Below, one piece after another: positions 37,462 to 46,641 of a stretch of 62,874 nt of DNA. Source of the stretch: Cyanobacterium aponinum PCC 10605 (GTDB taxonomy: Bacteria; Cyanobacteriota; Cyanobacteriia; Cyanobacteriales; Cyanobacteriaceae). Location of the stretch: positions 1 to 62,874 of the forward strand of contig NC_019777.1 in the NCBI RefSeq assembly GCF_000317675.1, given 5' to 3'. The notes below the pieces were generated by a model, which was not told where the DNA came from, ran no database searches, and saw nothing but the letters and a program-made list of their open reading frames with translations. A program made the translations under genes and the position numbers. Position 1 is the first letter of the stretch. Each line of letters begins with the position of its first letter.

Positions 37462-38820
37462 ATGAATCTATCCGATAATTTTGATAAGGTTCGCTCTGAT
37501 ATTACTTGGCTTATCTCCACTCGCCCTGATTTGGTGGCAAAGGCTAAACTAATCGCCCAAGGTAAATACGATCCTAACCAAGACAATACTCTTGATAATA
37601 ATGATAAAAAATTTCTCCGTTGTTTCCTTAATTTAATTATTGTTAATCCTAATGATTTACATGGTAAAGTATATGTAACCGATAATGTGGAATCTCGATC
37701 GCACCTCACCGCTAGTTCCATCACCATTGCTAACTGGATTAATGGCATCTCTAACTTTCCCCTCTTTTTCTTTTTAGTGGAAACTACATTTTTACCTATT
37801 GTTGGAGGAATGGGAGCGATATTAGCCACAGGAGCGGTTTTAGGCATTGGTAACACCTTTGGTGCAAGTGTGGCGAAATGTCGCAAAGGTAATCGTAGTT
37901 GGTCATTATGGGGTGGTTTACTGGCTTTAGTAGGCTTAAACGTCATACAAACAGGGGCTACTGGTATCGGTGTAGAAATGATGAATAACCGCTCTGAATT
38001 GAACCGCATCTATGCAACTAAAATCGCCAATAATTATTTAACCGATAAAGAAAATCAAATTACCTACCTACAACAATCAGAAAACCCCATCTACCTTAAT
38101 GTTAAAGAAAGATGCGATGTCGGCACAACTCAATTTAATACCCTTCCCCCTAGGCATCCTAACCGAGATGCTTTATATGTGAGTTTATACGGTGCTTTTG
38201 CCCAAAAAGATACTAACTGGAACAATTTACCCTTTGAAAAATTACCCGTTTGTCGTCAAGTTACCCGTTTAGAAAACGAAAAAAATCAAGAATTAGAAAC
38301 TGCGATTTTATCTTATCAAAACCTCCTAACCGAACGTAGTCAAACAGGATCAGATTTAGTCTTTTTAGAAAAATTTGCCCTCCAAGTCTTTAACGAACAT
38401 TTTACAAATCAACGAGAGATCAAGTCGGGAACAATCCTTGTGGGGTTAGCCACTACCGAAGTATTTAATAAACTATCTAAGGGAAAATGGACAGAATTAG
38501 GTCTTTCTTACTTCATCTTTATCTTATCAGCTATTACCAGTATAGCCTCCTGCGTGATGGCATTAACCCACGCCCTCAGTAAAGATGTGCAAAACTCGTA
38601 CGATCCCCAATTACAAATCATTATTGATGACTACTTTCAAGAAATGAGACAGGCTTTAATGATAGCCCAAGCCAACGACACCCATATTATCTCCGAACTA
38701 GATCCAACCATTCAATCTTTAGAAAACAGCTACCACTATGAATATGAACCTAACGACATGGGAACAGGAAATATTAATCACCCTTTACCAGAAGGAAATG
38801 AAAAAGAATGGCAAAATTGA
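37462..38820 (+). CDS. CRISPR-linked membrane protein, 452 aa
   Basis: Three to four hydrophobic segments: NFPLFFFLVETTFLPIVGGMGAILATGAVLGIG (~104-136), LWGGLLALVGLNVIQTGATG (~149-168) and LGLSYFIFILSAITSIASCVMAL (~350-372). Between them is a long soluble part with paired Cys (RCDV, PVCRQV). The cytoplasmic-type C-terminus is acidic. No family is recognised. It lies between the WYL gene and cas1 on the cas strand with two further genes. Membrane proteins are known type III accessory factors, so a membrane effector or sensor is possible. Confidence 0.6.
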   Translation: MNLSDNFDKVRSDITWLISTRPDLVAKAKLIAQGKYDPNQDNTLDNNDKKFLRCFLNLIIVNPNDLHGKVYVTDNVESRSHLTASSITIANWINGISNFPLFFFLVETTFLPIVGGMGAILATGAVLGIGNTFGASVAKCRKGNRSWSLWGGLLALVGLNVIQTGATGIGVEMMNNRSELNRIYATKIANNYLTDKENQITYLQQSENPIYLNVKERCDVGTTQFNTLPPRHPNRDALYVSLYGAFAQKDTNWNNLPFEKLPVCRQVTRLENEKNQELETAILSYQNLLTERSQTGSDLVFLEKFALQVFNEHFTNQREIKSGTILVGLATTEVFNKLSKGKWTELGLSYFIFILSAITSIASCVMALTHALSKDVQNSYDPQLQIIIDDYFQEMRQALMIAQANDTHIISELDPTIQSLENSYHYEYEPNDMGTGNINHPLPEGNEKEWQN

Positions 38821-39256
38821 TTTACCGACAATTCAAGCCTTAGTTAATCAATATCAGGAAGGAGAAATAATCCCTTCTCAACCCACCCCAGAAACCACTC
38901 CTTCCCCTAATCCTTCTCAATTCTCCGCTAATTATACGAAAATTAACTCTGACAACAACACTATTAATAATACGAATGTTACTAATGTTCCTCCACCAGA
39001 AAATCCACCTGTGAAGATAGAAGCGGAAATCATTAATGAGGATAAAGAGAAAAAAGCTCCTATTTCCGAAACAATCACCGTCAATAATGAAATTCCCATT
39101 GATACTCAACAATTAGAGAGAATTATTTTAGAATTACAATTAACAGAAACCGCTCAAAATTTAGCTAAACCACCGAAGAAAAGACTTAAATCACCGCATT
39201 TAGGAGAAATCGAAAAGAGATTAAATCAATTTATTTACAAAAATAATAGTTATTAA
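38798..39256 (+). CDS. disordered hypothetical protein in the CRISPR membrane block
   Basis: 152 residues from ATG 38798 (MKKNGKIDLPTIQ), overlapping the upstream gene by 23 bp. An earlier ATG at 38738 is possible. After a short helix, the body is rich in Pro, Thr, Asn and Glu (QPTPETTPSPNPS, TINNTNVTNVPPPENPP). A C-terminal helical stretch follows (QLERIILELQLTETAQNLA) with a basic tail. It is probably a linker or adaptor to the flanking membrane proteins; function unknown. Confidence 0.5.
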   Translation: MKKNGKIDLPTIQALVNQYQEGEIIPSQPTPETTPSPNPSQFSANYTKINSDNNTINNTNVTNVPPPENPPVKIEAEIINEDKEKKAPISETITVNNEIPIDTQQLERIILELQLTETAQNLAKPPKKRLKSPHLGEIEKRLNQFIYKNNSY

Positions 39257-39268
39257 TAATAAATAAAA

Positions 39269-39565
39269 ATGAATAATCGATTCAAAGGAAGCCTTGTGAA
39301 AAATATTGCTTCCGCCTTTATTAATGGTTTAATTACCCTTTCTCTACTTTTAATCGCACCTTTAGGATTAGCCGCCGTTATTTTTAATACCATCGCTGTG
39401 ACGATTTCTACTTTTTTGGTCACAATGGTTTTCGATGCTATTGCGTTTTGGTTACAACAATCTCAAGATCCACGATATTTAGATCGCCCTTTAGATGGAC
39501 AATTTCAGGGGGGAATAACCAGACAAAATGATCCTAATTATTTAGATAGAAGCGATCGGCAATAA
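39269..39565 (+). CDS. small membrane protein in the CRISPR membrane block, 98 aa
   Basis: Two adjacent transmembrane helices (FINGLITLSLLLIAPLGLAAVIF and VTISTFLVTMVFDAIAFWL, ~18-62). A C-terminal tail repeats the pattern DPRYLDRPLDG / DPNYLDRSDR. It lies 12 bp after the previous gene and 44 bp before cas1, so the block probably forms one operon with cas1-cas2. Confidence 0.55.
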   Translation: MNNRFKGSLVKNIASAFINGLITLSLLLIAPLGLAAVIFNTIAVTISTFLVTMVFDAIAFWLQQSQDPRYLDRPLDGQFQGGITRQNDPNYLDRSDRQ

Positions 39566-39609
39566 GTACAGGCAAAATATACCACTAAAAGTCACTCGAA
39601 GGTATCAAA

Positions 39610-40602
39610 ATGAAAACAGTATATATTTCTCAACAGGGATGTTATTTATGCTTAGAAAAAGAACTAATATTAGTCAAAAAAAATAAAGATATAATCAACC
39701 AAATTCAGTTACCGTTAGTAGAGCAAATTTTAATATTTGGTAAGTCTCAACTCACTACTCAATTAATTAGAAGTTGTCTGTGGCGAGATATACCAATTCT
39801 CTATTTATCACGAATGGGCTATTGTTATGGACGCATAATTGCTATTGAAAGAGGTTATCGCCAATTATCTCGTTATCAACAACAACTGGAATTTTACGAT
39901 CAATTAATAGTCGCAAGAAATATTGTTTCTGCTAAAATTAAGAACTCAAAAACCATCCTGCAAAGACAGCAAAGAAGAAAAGAAAATCTTGAATTACAAC
40001 AAACAATCGATAGTTTAAATTATCTTTGCCAACAGGCTGAAAAAGCCGATAGTATTGAGAAACTATTTGGTTATGAAGGTGCTAGTGCCGCTAGTTATTT
40101 CTCTGCCTTTGGGCAGTGTTTTAATAACCCTAGTTTTATCTTTTATTCTCGCTCTCGTCGCCCTCCTGGTAATCAAGTTAACGCTCTTCTTAGTTTTGGT
40201 TATCAAGTATTATGGAATCATTTATTTGCCCTTATTGAATTACAAGGCTTAGATCCTTACTACGGTTGTTTACATCAAAGTAGCGATCGCCATGCGGCTT
40301 TAACATCAGATTTAATTGAAGAATTTAGGGCTGGAATTGTTGACTCTTTAATTCTTTATTTAGTTAATAAAAATATCATTAATGCCGAGGAAGATTTTGT
40401 TTTTCGCAATGGTGGTTGTTATCTTAATGATAATGGTAGAAGAAAATATTTACAGGCATTTGTGACCAGAATGGAGGAAATGATCACAAATGAACAGGGC
40501 TATAAAGAACCAAGATGGGATTTATTAATGCAACAGGTGAAAAAAATAAAACAATTTTTTTATAGTCCAGCTAACACCTACGAACCCTATTTATTAAGAT
40601 AA
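39610..40602 (+). CDS. cas1: Cas1 integrase
   Basis: 330 residues. The N-terminal beta domain (VYISQQGCYLCLEKELILV) and helical catalytic domain carry the three metal ligands: E in GYEGASAASYF (~157), H in YGCLHQSSDRHAALTSD and acidic D/E in DLIEEFRAGIVDSLIL. It inserts new spacers with Cas2. 5 bp separate it from cas2. Length is normal for type III/I Cas1. Confidence 0.95.
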   Translation: MKTVYISQQGCYLCLEKELILVKKNKDIINQIQLPLVEQILIFGKSQLTTQLIRSCLWRDIPILYLSRMGYCYGRIIAIERGYRQLSRYQQQLEFYDQLIVARNIVSAKIKNSKTILQRQQRRKENLELQQTIDSLNYLCQQAEKADSIEKLFGYEGASAASYFSAFGQCFNNPSFIFYSRSRRPPGNQVNALLSFGYQVLWNHLFALIELQGLDPYYGCLHQSSDRHAALTSDLIEEFRAGIVDSLILYLVNKNIINAEEDFVFRNGGCYLNDNGRRKYLQAFVTRMEEMITNEQGYKEPRWDLLMQQVKKIKQFFYSPANTYEPYLLR

Positions 40603-40607
40603 AAATA

Positions 40608-40889
40608 ATGCTATTTTACCTAATTTGTTATGATATTCCTGATGACAAAAGAAGAAAAAAAATTGCAGATATTCTTGAAGGCTATGGCTCAAGAGTTCAA
40701 TATAGTGTGTTTGAGTCTGTGTTAAATGCAAAACAATATAAAGAATTGAGAAAAAGATTAAAAAAAGTTTTTAAAGAAAATGAAGACAATTTGAGATTTT
40801 ATCCAATTTCTGCTCATACTTTGAAACAGATGGAGATATGGGGGCAAAGTTCGGAACTGACAAATCCCCCTAAATCAATCATCATATAA
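40608..40889 (+). CDS. cas2: Cas2
   Basis: 93 residues. The ferredoxin-like Cas2 fold is clear: MLFYLICYDIPDDKRRKKIADILEGYGSRVQYSVFE, then LRKRLKKVFKENEDNLRFYPI. The conserved Asp is in YDIPDD. It forms the Cas1-Cas2 integration complex. It is followed at once by a segment identical (74/76, inverted) to the distal leader of array 1, but no array lies here now. Confidence 0.95.
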   Translation: MLFYLICYDIPDDKRRKKIADILEGYGSRVQYSVFESVLNAKQYKELRKRLKKVFKENEDNLRFYPISAHTLKQMEIWGQSSELTNPPKSIII

Positions 40890-40892
40890 CTG

Positions 40893-40968
40893 CGACCCTC
40901 AACCAAAATGACCTCAAATTAAGTAAATGCGTTGTGAGCCTCGATAGCATACTAGACAAGACTTTTAA
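40893..40968. repeat. 76-bp inverted repeat, copy after cas2 (leader remnant)
   Basis: Reverse complement of 14766-14841 with two differences. CRISPR leaders commonly follow cas2, so this is probably what remains of an array formerly adjacent to cas1-cas2. It now encodes the first residues of the HAD-like ORF. Confidence 0.85.
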
Positions 40969-41455
40969 ATTTGACTTTGACCAAACATTAATTGATTCTC
41001 GACAAGCAGAAATTTATCGTAAAAATAGAGAATGGTCTAAAGTGTATGATTTAATCCCCCAATTATTACCTTATAACGGTATCAATGAATTATTGTATAA
41101 TTTAAAGTCAAATAATCTAAAAATAGGGATTGTAACCTCAAGTCCTAAAAATTATTGTTTAAAAGTAATTAATTATTGGGGATGGCAGATAGACAGTATA
41201 GTCGCTTATCATGATACGGTATATCATAAACCACATCCTGAGTCACTATATAAAGCAATACAACAATTATCAGGTGAGGCAAATTCTGTTATTTATGTAG
41301 GTGTTCAAGAAGATGATATTATTGCATCTAGTCAGGCAGGAATTTTATCTGTGTATGCCACTTGGGGGTTAACAAAAGTCAATCAAAATATTAATGCCGA
41401 TTACATTTTTACTCAAGTATCACAATTGTCACAATTTATTTTGGATTTAATATAA
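40934..41455 (+). CDS. HAD-family hydrolase with leader-derived N-terminus
   Basis: 173 residues from GTG 40934. HAD motif I FDFDQTLIDS begins only at ~13. Motif II is GIVTSSP, the lysine is in HKPHPESLY, and motif IV is VGVQEDDIIAS. It is a phosphatase or phosphoglycolate-phosphatase-like enzyme. The first ~12 codons (SLDSILDKTFK) fall in the 76-bp CRISPR-leader repeat. The natural start was therefore probably lost or replaced in a rearrangement; expression is uncertain. Confidence 0.7.
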   Translation: MSLDSILDKTFKFDFDQTLIDSRQAEIYRKNREWSKVYDLIPQLLPYNGINELLYNLKSNNLKIGIVTSSPKNYCLKVINYWGWQIDSIVAYHDTVYHKPHPESLYKAIQQLSGEANSVIYVGVQEDDIIASSQAGILSVYATWGLTKVNQNINADYIFTQVSQLSQFILDLI

Positions 41456-41550
41456 AAGTAGATCAATCAACATTAATTTTACATTTATGGCAAAAGGAAT
41501 AGTATAAATAAAATAGAAATCGTCATATCAATCATTAATTTAATGAATTG

Positions 41551-42111
41551 TTAAAATCTTCCCCCCGGTTGGTCAAAATGAAATCTTGCAATACCCAGAT
41601 ATAAACCACGAGGATTGTTCCCTTGTGGATATGTTGTGACACCATATTGATAAATACCCCCATAAAGAGGATTACGAGTTTTTACTTCTAGTTTTAATGT
41701 ATTTCCTGATGGAATACTTGGTTCTAATTCAATAATAAGTTCATTTTTATTATCACTAAGATTATTTATTGCTGTAACATTAATTTTTTGTTGATTATTA
41801 TTAATGATAAAAGCCTTTGTTTGGTCTGGGAAAAAATCTATAGTTTCCATATTTGTTTGCTGATTAATAACAATCTTTTGCAAGGAATTTACTGCATTTT
41901 GAGGTATTTCAATTTCAAAAATATAGGTTGAAATAACATTAGGTAAAGTAAAAGTCGTATGTGTTCTTGCTAAACGGGGAGAGGCACGAAAAAAACTAAT
42001 TTCCTCAGCATAAACAAATCTAGGAGATGATTTATATATAGACAAAACTAGAGAAAATAATATAATAGAAAAAAAAGAATATGATAAATATTTTTTTAAG
42101 GTTAACTTCAT
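41551..42111 (-). CDS. DUF2808 secreted protein
   Basis: 186 residues from ATG 42111 (MKLTLKKYLSYSFFSIILFSLVLS, a signal peptide); an in-frame ATG at 42141 adds 10 residues. The mature part matches DUF2808: YIFEIEIPQNAVNSLQKIVINQ, LEPSIPSGNTLKLEVKTRNPLYGG, YQYGVTTYPQGNNPRGLYLGIARFHF. This domain is largely cyanobacterial; it is periplasmic or outer-envelope associated and of unknown function. Confidence 0.85.
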   Translation of the reverse strand: MKLTLKKYLSYSFFSIILFSLVLSIYKSSPRFVYAEEISFFRASPRLARTHTTFTLPNVISTYIFEIEIPQNAVNSLQKIVINQQTNMETIDFFPDQTKAFIINNNQQKINVTAINNLSDNKNELIIELEPSIPSGNTLKLEVKTRNPLYGGIYQYGVTTYPQGNNPRGLYLGIARFHFDQPGGRF

Positions 42112-42264
42112 TGTCGTGTTTCGTATTGGTTTAGTAAACAAAATAAAGAAAAATAAGAGAAAAGAAAACTATTTATAATCATTAAATTAAGGGTTGTATA
42201 GAGTGGAAAGTAAATCTTTAGCTCAACAGTTAGTAGAAGAAATAGGGGGGGAGGTAATCGTAGA

Positions 42265-42825
42265 TTAAGGTTTTCTAGCTAATCCATTAATCCATTGTAG
42301 AGGTCTAGTGTTATCTTCCGTTAACTAGATGTTGATAATGTCTAAGTCTGTGAGTAAATCAGCTAATAATTGCTCATTATAATCACAGAAAAAGCGATTA
42401 GCCTCGATTCTTTCCTCCGTGCCGTACTTAAAGGATAAGTATAGGATTCCCTGAAATTTGAGAGCATTGATAATCAGAGAGAGAATAGTAGATATTTTAG
42501 TACGAGGAACATGAAGTAAAGAAGCACAAGCCCAAACACCATCAAAATAGTTATCATAGTTTAATTCGTCAAAAGTCATTAAGAAAGTTGATTGTCCTGT
42601 TAATTCAGAACTTAGTTTGACCATCTCTGCTGAACCATCAACGGCTGTTACCTGATAACCCTGCTTCAGAAAATAAGGAGTATCTCTTCCTGAACCACCG
42701 CCTAAATCTACTATTTTACAATGCTTCGGCAATAAACTCAGAAACTCTCTGTAAATACTTCTCATGTAAATATTCACAGTATTATGATAGTATTTAATTG
42801 CATTGTTCTTATAATAATCGAGCAT
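42265..42825 (-). pseudogene. SAM-dependent methyltransferase with nonsense codon
   Basis: Class I methyltransferase: motif I KIVDLGGGSGRDTPYFL, acidic VTAVDGS, ACASLLHV, LYLSFKYGTEERIEANRFFCDY. The frame meets TAG at 42325-42327 (LDIINI-stop) and then continues LTEDNTRPLQWINGLARKP to TAA at 42265-42267. Relatives have IxxxW at this point, so TGG to TAG fits. Without the last ~20 residues the 166-residue product may still fold. Target unknown. Confidence 0.75.
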
Positions 42826-42831
42826 TGAGAT

Positions 42832-43530
42832 ATGTGGTTAAATACAATAAAGTTAAGTGATTTGCTTTTTTTGGTAATTATAGGATTGAATTTTATTACA
42901 GAACCGTCAAGATCTTTTCCAGCCCCTTCACTATATAAACAAGGTGGCATAGATGCTAAGTTTGTTAAGGACAATTTTTATCCTGAATCTTCTACTGATA
43001 ACATCTGGACAAGAAAAATAGATTTGAATAACGATAAAATTCCAGAAATATTGGTTGTTAATAGTAACCGTAAGTGGTGTGGTAGTGCAGGGTGTGCAAC
43101 CAGTGTTTATAGTTATCTTAATGGAAAATGGCGAGAAGTACTCAGTTTTACGGGGAACGGGGTAACAGAAAGAAATACTACGACCAGAGGTTGGAAAGAT
43201 CTTAGTGCCTCTCCCAATGAAAGAATTAATCCTGTATGGGTATTTAACGGTGAAAAATATAACGTAGGTTATTTATTAGATACTAAACATAACCTCAAAA
43301 TTAACCCGCAGGATAGTTCTGCAAATATTGTCAGGGCAACAAATGCTTTTGATGGAGCAGGAACAAATTATCCTGTCAGACAAAAATTAACAAATAATCA
43401 ATCAATCTTTCTTCACGGTTTTGTAAAAACTAGGTCTGGTCAAATATGGTATGTTGGTTATGCTAGTGAGGCAGATAGATATAATCCTTTTTATGTAGAG
43501 AAGTCCAATATTCAGATCAATTTAGAATAG
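42832..43530 (+). CDS. exported hypothetical protein with SH3-like C-terminus, 232 aa
   Basis: A signal-like N-terminus (LLFLVIIGLNFITEPSRSFPA) is followed by a calcium-loop-like DLNNDKIPEILVV and paired Cys (KWCGSAGCATSVYSYLNGKWREVL), as in FG-GAP-type secreted proteins. The last ~70 residues (ANIVRATNAFDGAG, IFLHGFVKTRSGQIWYVGYA) resemble a bacterial SH3-like domain. It is divergent from the methyltransferase with only 6 bp between starts. Confidence 0.6.
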   Translation: MWLNTIKLSDLLFLVIIGLNFITEPSRSFPAPSLYKQGGIDAKFVKDNFYPESSTDNIWTRKIDLNNDKIPEILVVNSNRKWCGSAGCATSVYSYLNGKWREVLSFTGNGVTERNTTTRGWKDLSASPNERINPVWVFNGEKYNVGYLLDTKHNLKINPQDSSANIVRATNAFDGAGTNYPVRQKLTNNQSIFLHGFVKTRSGQIWYVGYASEADRYNPFYVEKSNIQINLE

Positions 43531-43691
43531 GGTAGGATATTCAAACATTGGTTGCCATGAACTGTTTATTAATATTTTATTAGGTGAGATCTCCTCTAAT
43601 TATAGGTAAAAGTTCTCATTATAAAAAAGAAAGAAAGAGAACCCAAAACGTAAATTAAGATGGATTGAACCCACTTTAGTTAATGGTTAAT

Positions 43692-45476
43692 TTACTGTTT
43701 CACCCACCATTGAGGATCAAGCACATTTTGAATATCATCATCGGTATAAACATCAGGGTCAAATAATGTTGCTTCACTCATCAAATTATTTTTCATCTTT
43801 GTCGTGAATATCCTCATGGTTTTTGTTTCTCCTATCGCCACTTTTCCCCGATACTTTTCCCCGATAATACCCAGATGATGAAACCCAACTAAATTAGTTG
43901 CTAGTGAACTGCTCATTTCCAGAGACAGATATTGTTTTCCCGAAAGATTGAGAATATAAGCCCTTACTTGTACTGTTTGCCCTTCCCATCGCCATCCGGG
44001 TGTTACCCATTTCCCATGTTGACAGCCATAGGCAATGATCATATCGGCTGACTTTCCTTGAATATCTGTTAGAGCATCAATAATTTCATCCGCAAATAAC
44101 ATGAATACTAATCCTGCATCTCCCGTATCAGCTTCGTGGGCTACTCTCCAAAATGAGGCTACCCATGACTCAGTTGAGAATAGTTCCCCATTCTTTCCCT
44201 TTGTTTCCAAAATTATCGGTTTCATTGCTTTAGTGGACTCAGCTACTTGTCTAATTTGAGTAGTATCTCCCTCATTTTCATCCTTCCAACGTACCGCTTG
44301 AGCTATTTGTTGACGATATAATTTTCTAATATTCATCGCATAATCCATTTGGAAATCATCAACGGATACATCATTAAATAATACATCTCGATAATTTCTG
44401 GGTTTAGATGCTACTTGTAAGTCAGGAGCAGTCCAATAACTATTAACGGTTTTGACTAATCGACTAATGGTATCCGTTGCTTCGGCAATTACTTCACAAG
44501 AACGTATTTTATAACAATCGGGATTTTTGAAATCAGATAGCCACGGAATATCTGCTTTAATCATATCCAAATATTTTTTTACTACATCTAATCCTGTTGT
44601 ATTATTTGGGTAAGCTGATTTAATACTATCTACCGCTATTTGTAATTCTTGGGAGAGAAAATCAATAATTCTTCTTTCTTCTTTTTTACCCTGTAAATTA
44701 GGAATTTCTAATATGTGATATTCTACTCCTGCACCTCTTGCTCTTCCTAATAAACTTGCGACGACTCCCGTTAAATCATTCATACTCCCAATCGCAACTT
44801 CTCTTAAATCACCTTTCAATGGTACTTTAGGTAACTTCTCCACTACTGGTGATTCATCAAAACGAGCGATCGCCTCTCTCATAGCAGGATAAGCAGAGGA
44901 TTTAATTAATTGGACAAAATCACCATCGGTATCTCTCCCAAGAGAAAGTAATAGTAAACGGGGAGCCGCCATAATTCCTTCAGCATTAACAAAATCACCC
45001 TCATGACGATTTTCCCATAATTGACAATCCCCCCAATGCCTCATCGGGTTACAAAAGACGATGTATTCTCCTTCTCTAAAATCAGGTGCACAAAATACCT
45101 TTCTACCCTGAATCCGTCCATTAGGGAGTACCACATGATAATGAGCTAAACTTTCATCAGGTTGAGTCATAACTGAGAAAAATCTTACTCCAGCCGACTT
45201 TGCTAAATTTAACCATACCGATTGCATTCTTTCTTTGACTCGCCTAACTACATAGGGATGTAATAATAAAACTCCTTTTTTATCTGCCCTAATAATACGA
45301 ACCATAGTATTTTCATATTCAGCAATGGACTGAATCTCATCGCCTTCGTCTAATTCTGCTTCTGCGTCTTCCTGTTCAATTCTCAATACTTCTGCTAATC
45401 GAATAATGTTGTTATAGGCTTGGTTTAACTCTTCTGCTTTCTTAATCATTCTTTCGATAATTTTATCTTTTTGCAA
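43692..45476 (-). CDS. C-terminal part of RdRP/RNA-polymerase-like two-barrel protein
   Basis: 594 residues from a TTG start. Residues ~142-150 CNPMRHWGD and ~179-188 LGRDTDGDFV match in order the RNP-x-x-HxGD and DxDGD signatures of the double-psi-barrel 2 of eukaryotic-type RdRPs and RNAP beta-prime; D182, D184 and D186 would hold the catalytic metal. ELQIAVDSIKS (~277-287) matches the later IAVD-x-x-K motif. The frame is open upstream (GVDVISYQWFNFEVL) into the IS630 target site and the 288-codon ORF beyond. It is probably half of one ~890-residue polymerase gene. Confidence 0.6.
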   Translation of the reverse strand: MQKDKIIERMIKKAEELNQAYNNIIRLAEVLRIEQEDAEAELDEGDEIQSIAEYENTMVRIIRADKKGVLLLHPYVVRRVKERMQSVWLNLAKSAGVRFFSVMTQPDESLAHYHVVLPNGRIQGRKVFCAPDFREGEYIVFCNPMRHWGDCQLWENRHEGDFVNAEGIMAAPRLLLLSLGRDTDGDFVQLIKSSAYPAMREAIARFDESPVVEKLPKVPLKGDLREVAIGSMNDLTGVVASLLGRARGAGVEYHILEIPNLQGKKEERRIIDFLSQELQIAVDSIKSAYPNNTTGLDVVKKYLDMIKADIPWLSDFKNPDCYKIRSCEVIAEATDTISRLVKTVNSYWTAPDLQVASKPRNYRDVLFNDVSVDDFQMDYAMNIRKLYRQQIAQAVRWKDENEGDTTQIRQVAESTKAMKPIILETKGKNGELFSTESWVASFWRVAHEADTGDAGLVFMLFADEIIDALTDIQGKSADMIIAYGCQHGKWVTPGWRWEGQTVQVRAYILNLSGKQYLSLEMSSSLATNLVGFHHLGIIGEKYRGKVAIGETKTMRIFTTKMKNNLMSEATLFDPDVYTDDDIQNVLDPQWWVKQ

Positions 45477-45567
45477 AACCTCAAAATTAAACCACTGATA
45501 TCAAATCCGCTTAATTGCACATGGTATAATCAAGAGGATGTATATTTGTTGTCGTAGATTTTGACCA

Positions 45568-46137
45568 ATGCCTTCAAGAATCAAAATTGAACCCCATTTA
45601 AGTTTACAAGAATTAGAACAAGGGTATCGAAAAGCCAAACAAGGGATTGAAAAAATTCACTACCAAGTGATTTGGTTATTAGCACAAGGGAAACGAACCT
45701 CTTATGTTTCCCACGTTACAGGATATAGCTTAAGTTGGATTTACGAACTTGTTCGTAGTTATAATCGTTCGGGTGCAAAAATGTTGGGGGATCAAAGACA
45801 ACATAATCGGGGTAGAAAACCGTTATTAGACGATCAACAATTAGCTCTGCTATATCAAAGATTACAATCACCCCCCGATGATCAAGGACTTTGGAATGGT
45901 GTCAAAGTCGCAAAATGGCTCACTCAACTTCTAGATCGTACTATTTCTCCTCAAAGAGGATGGGAATATCTTAAAGGATTAGAATATCGTCTCCGATGTC
46001 CTCGTCCAAATCATCAAAATTCTAGCTGCCTTGAACAAAATGAATGGAAAAATCAACTAGCAGAAAAAAAAAAAAGATTCAACAAGAATATCCCGACGCG
46101 GACGTTCAAGTGTGGGCTGAGGATGAGCATCGTTTAG
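45568..46137 (+). CDS. IS630 transposase, helix-turn-helix part (orfA), copy 2
   Basis: 189 residues, identical to orfA of copy 1 (17775-18344). Overlaps orfB out of frame with a run of 12 A (46064-46075) that would allow a -1 frameshift. Confidence 0.9.
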   Translation: MPSRIKIEPHLSLQELEQGYRKAKQGIEKIHYQVIWLLAQGKRTSYVSHVTGYSLSWIYELVRSYNRSGAKMLGDQRQHNRGRKPLLDDQQLALLYQRLQSPPDDQGLWNGVKVAKWLTQLLDRTISPQRGWEYLKGLEYRLRCPRPNHQNSSCLEQNEWKNQLAEKKKRFNKNIPTRTFKCGLRMSIV

Positions 46138-46622
46138 GACTCAAACCAGTATTGAGAAGAGTATGGGTAGAAAAAGGTTATCAACCGATAGCTACGGTCA
46201 ATTGGCGTTTTCAATGGTTGTGGTTATATGGCTTTGTGGAACCAAATACAGGAGAGACATATTGGTGGCTACTACCATATGTAAATACTGAATTGTTTAA
46301 TCGAGTCTTAAAAGATTTTGCACAGCACTATGAAATAGGTAAAAACAAAAGGGTGATTTTAGCAATGGATCAAGCTGGTTGGCATCCGATTAAAGAAACG
46401 ACGGAAATACCAGAGGGAATCCACGTTATGCTGATGCCTTCTCACTCTCCAGAATTACAACCGGCAGAACGTTTGTGGCCATTAATAAATGAGGCCATCG
46501 CTAATAGGACATTTAAAAATTTAGAAGAGTTAGAAGAGGTAGTTATTAGTAGATGCAAAAAAATTATGGAAGAAAAAGAAATAGTTAAAGGAATAGCCAA
46601 TTTTTATTGGTGGCCTAATTAA
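46044..46622 (+). CDS. IS630 transposase, DDE part (orfB), copy 2
   Basis: 192 residues. It is identical to orfB of copy 1 except Arg for Gly in VNWRFQWLW. The D, D and E of the catalytic triad are intact, so this copy may be active. Confidence 0.92.
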   Translation: MEKSTSRKKKKIQQEYPDADVQVWAEDEHRLGLKPVLRRVWVEKGYQPIATVNWRFQWLWLYGFVEPNTGETYWWLLPYVNTELFNRVLKDFAQHYEIGKNKRVILAMDQAGWHPIKETTEIPEGIHVMLMPSHSPELQPAERLWPLINEAIANRTFKNLEELEEVVISRCKKIMEEKEIVKGIANFYWWPN

Positions 46623-46641
46623 TATCTTTTAGTGTGGCTAA

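Noticed and set aside
42203-42268. 22-codon GTG frame (VESKSLAQQLVEEIGG...)
   Set aside because: Too short, and it overlaps the end of the broken methyltransferase on the other strand; no context supports it.
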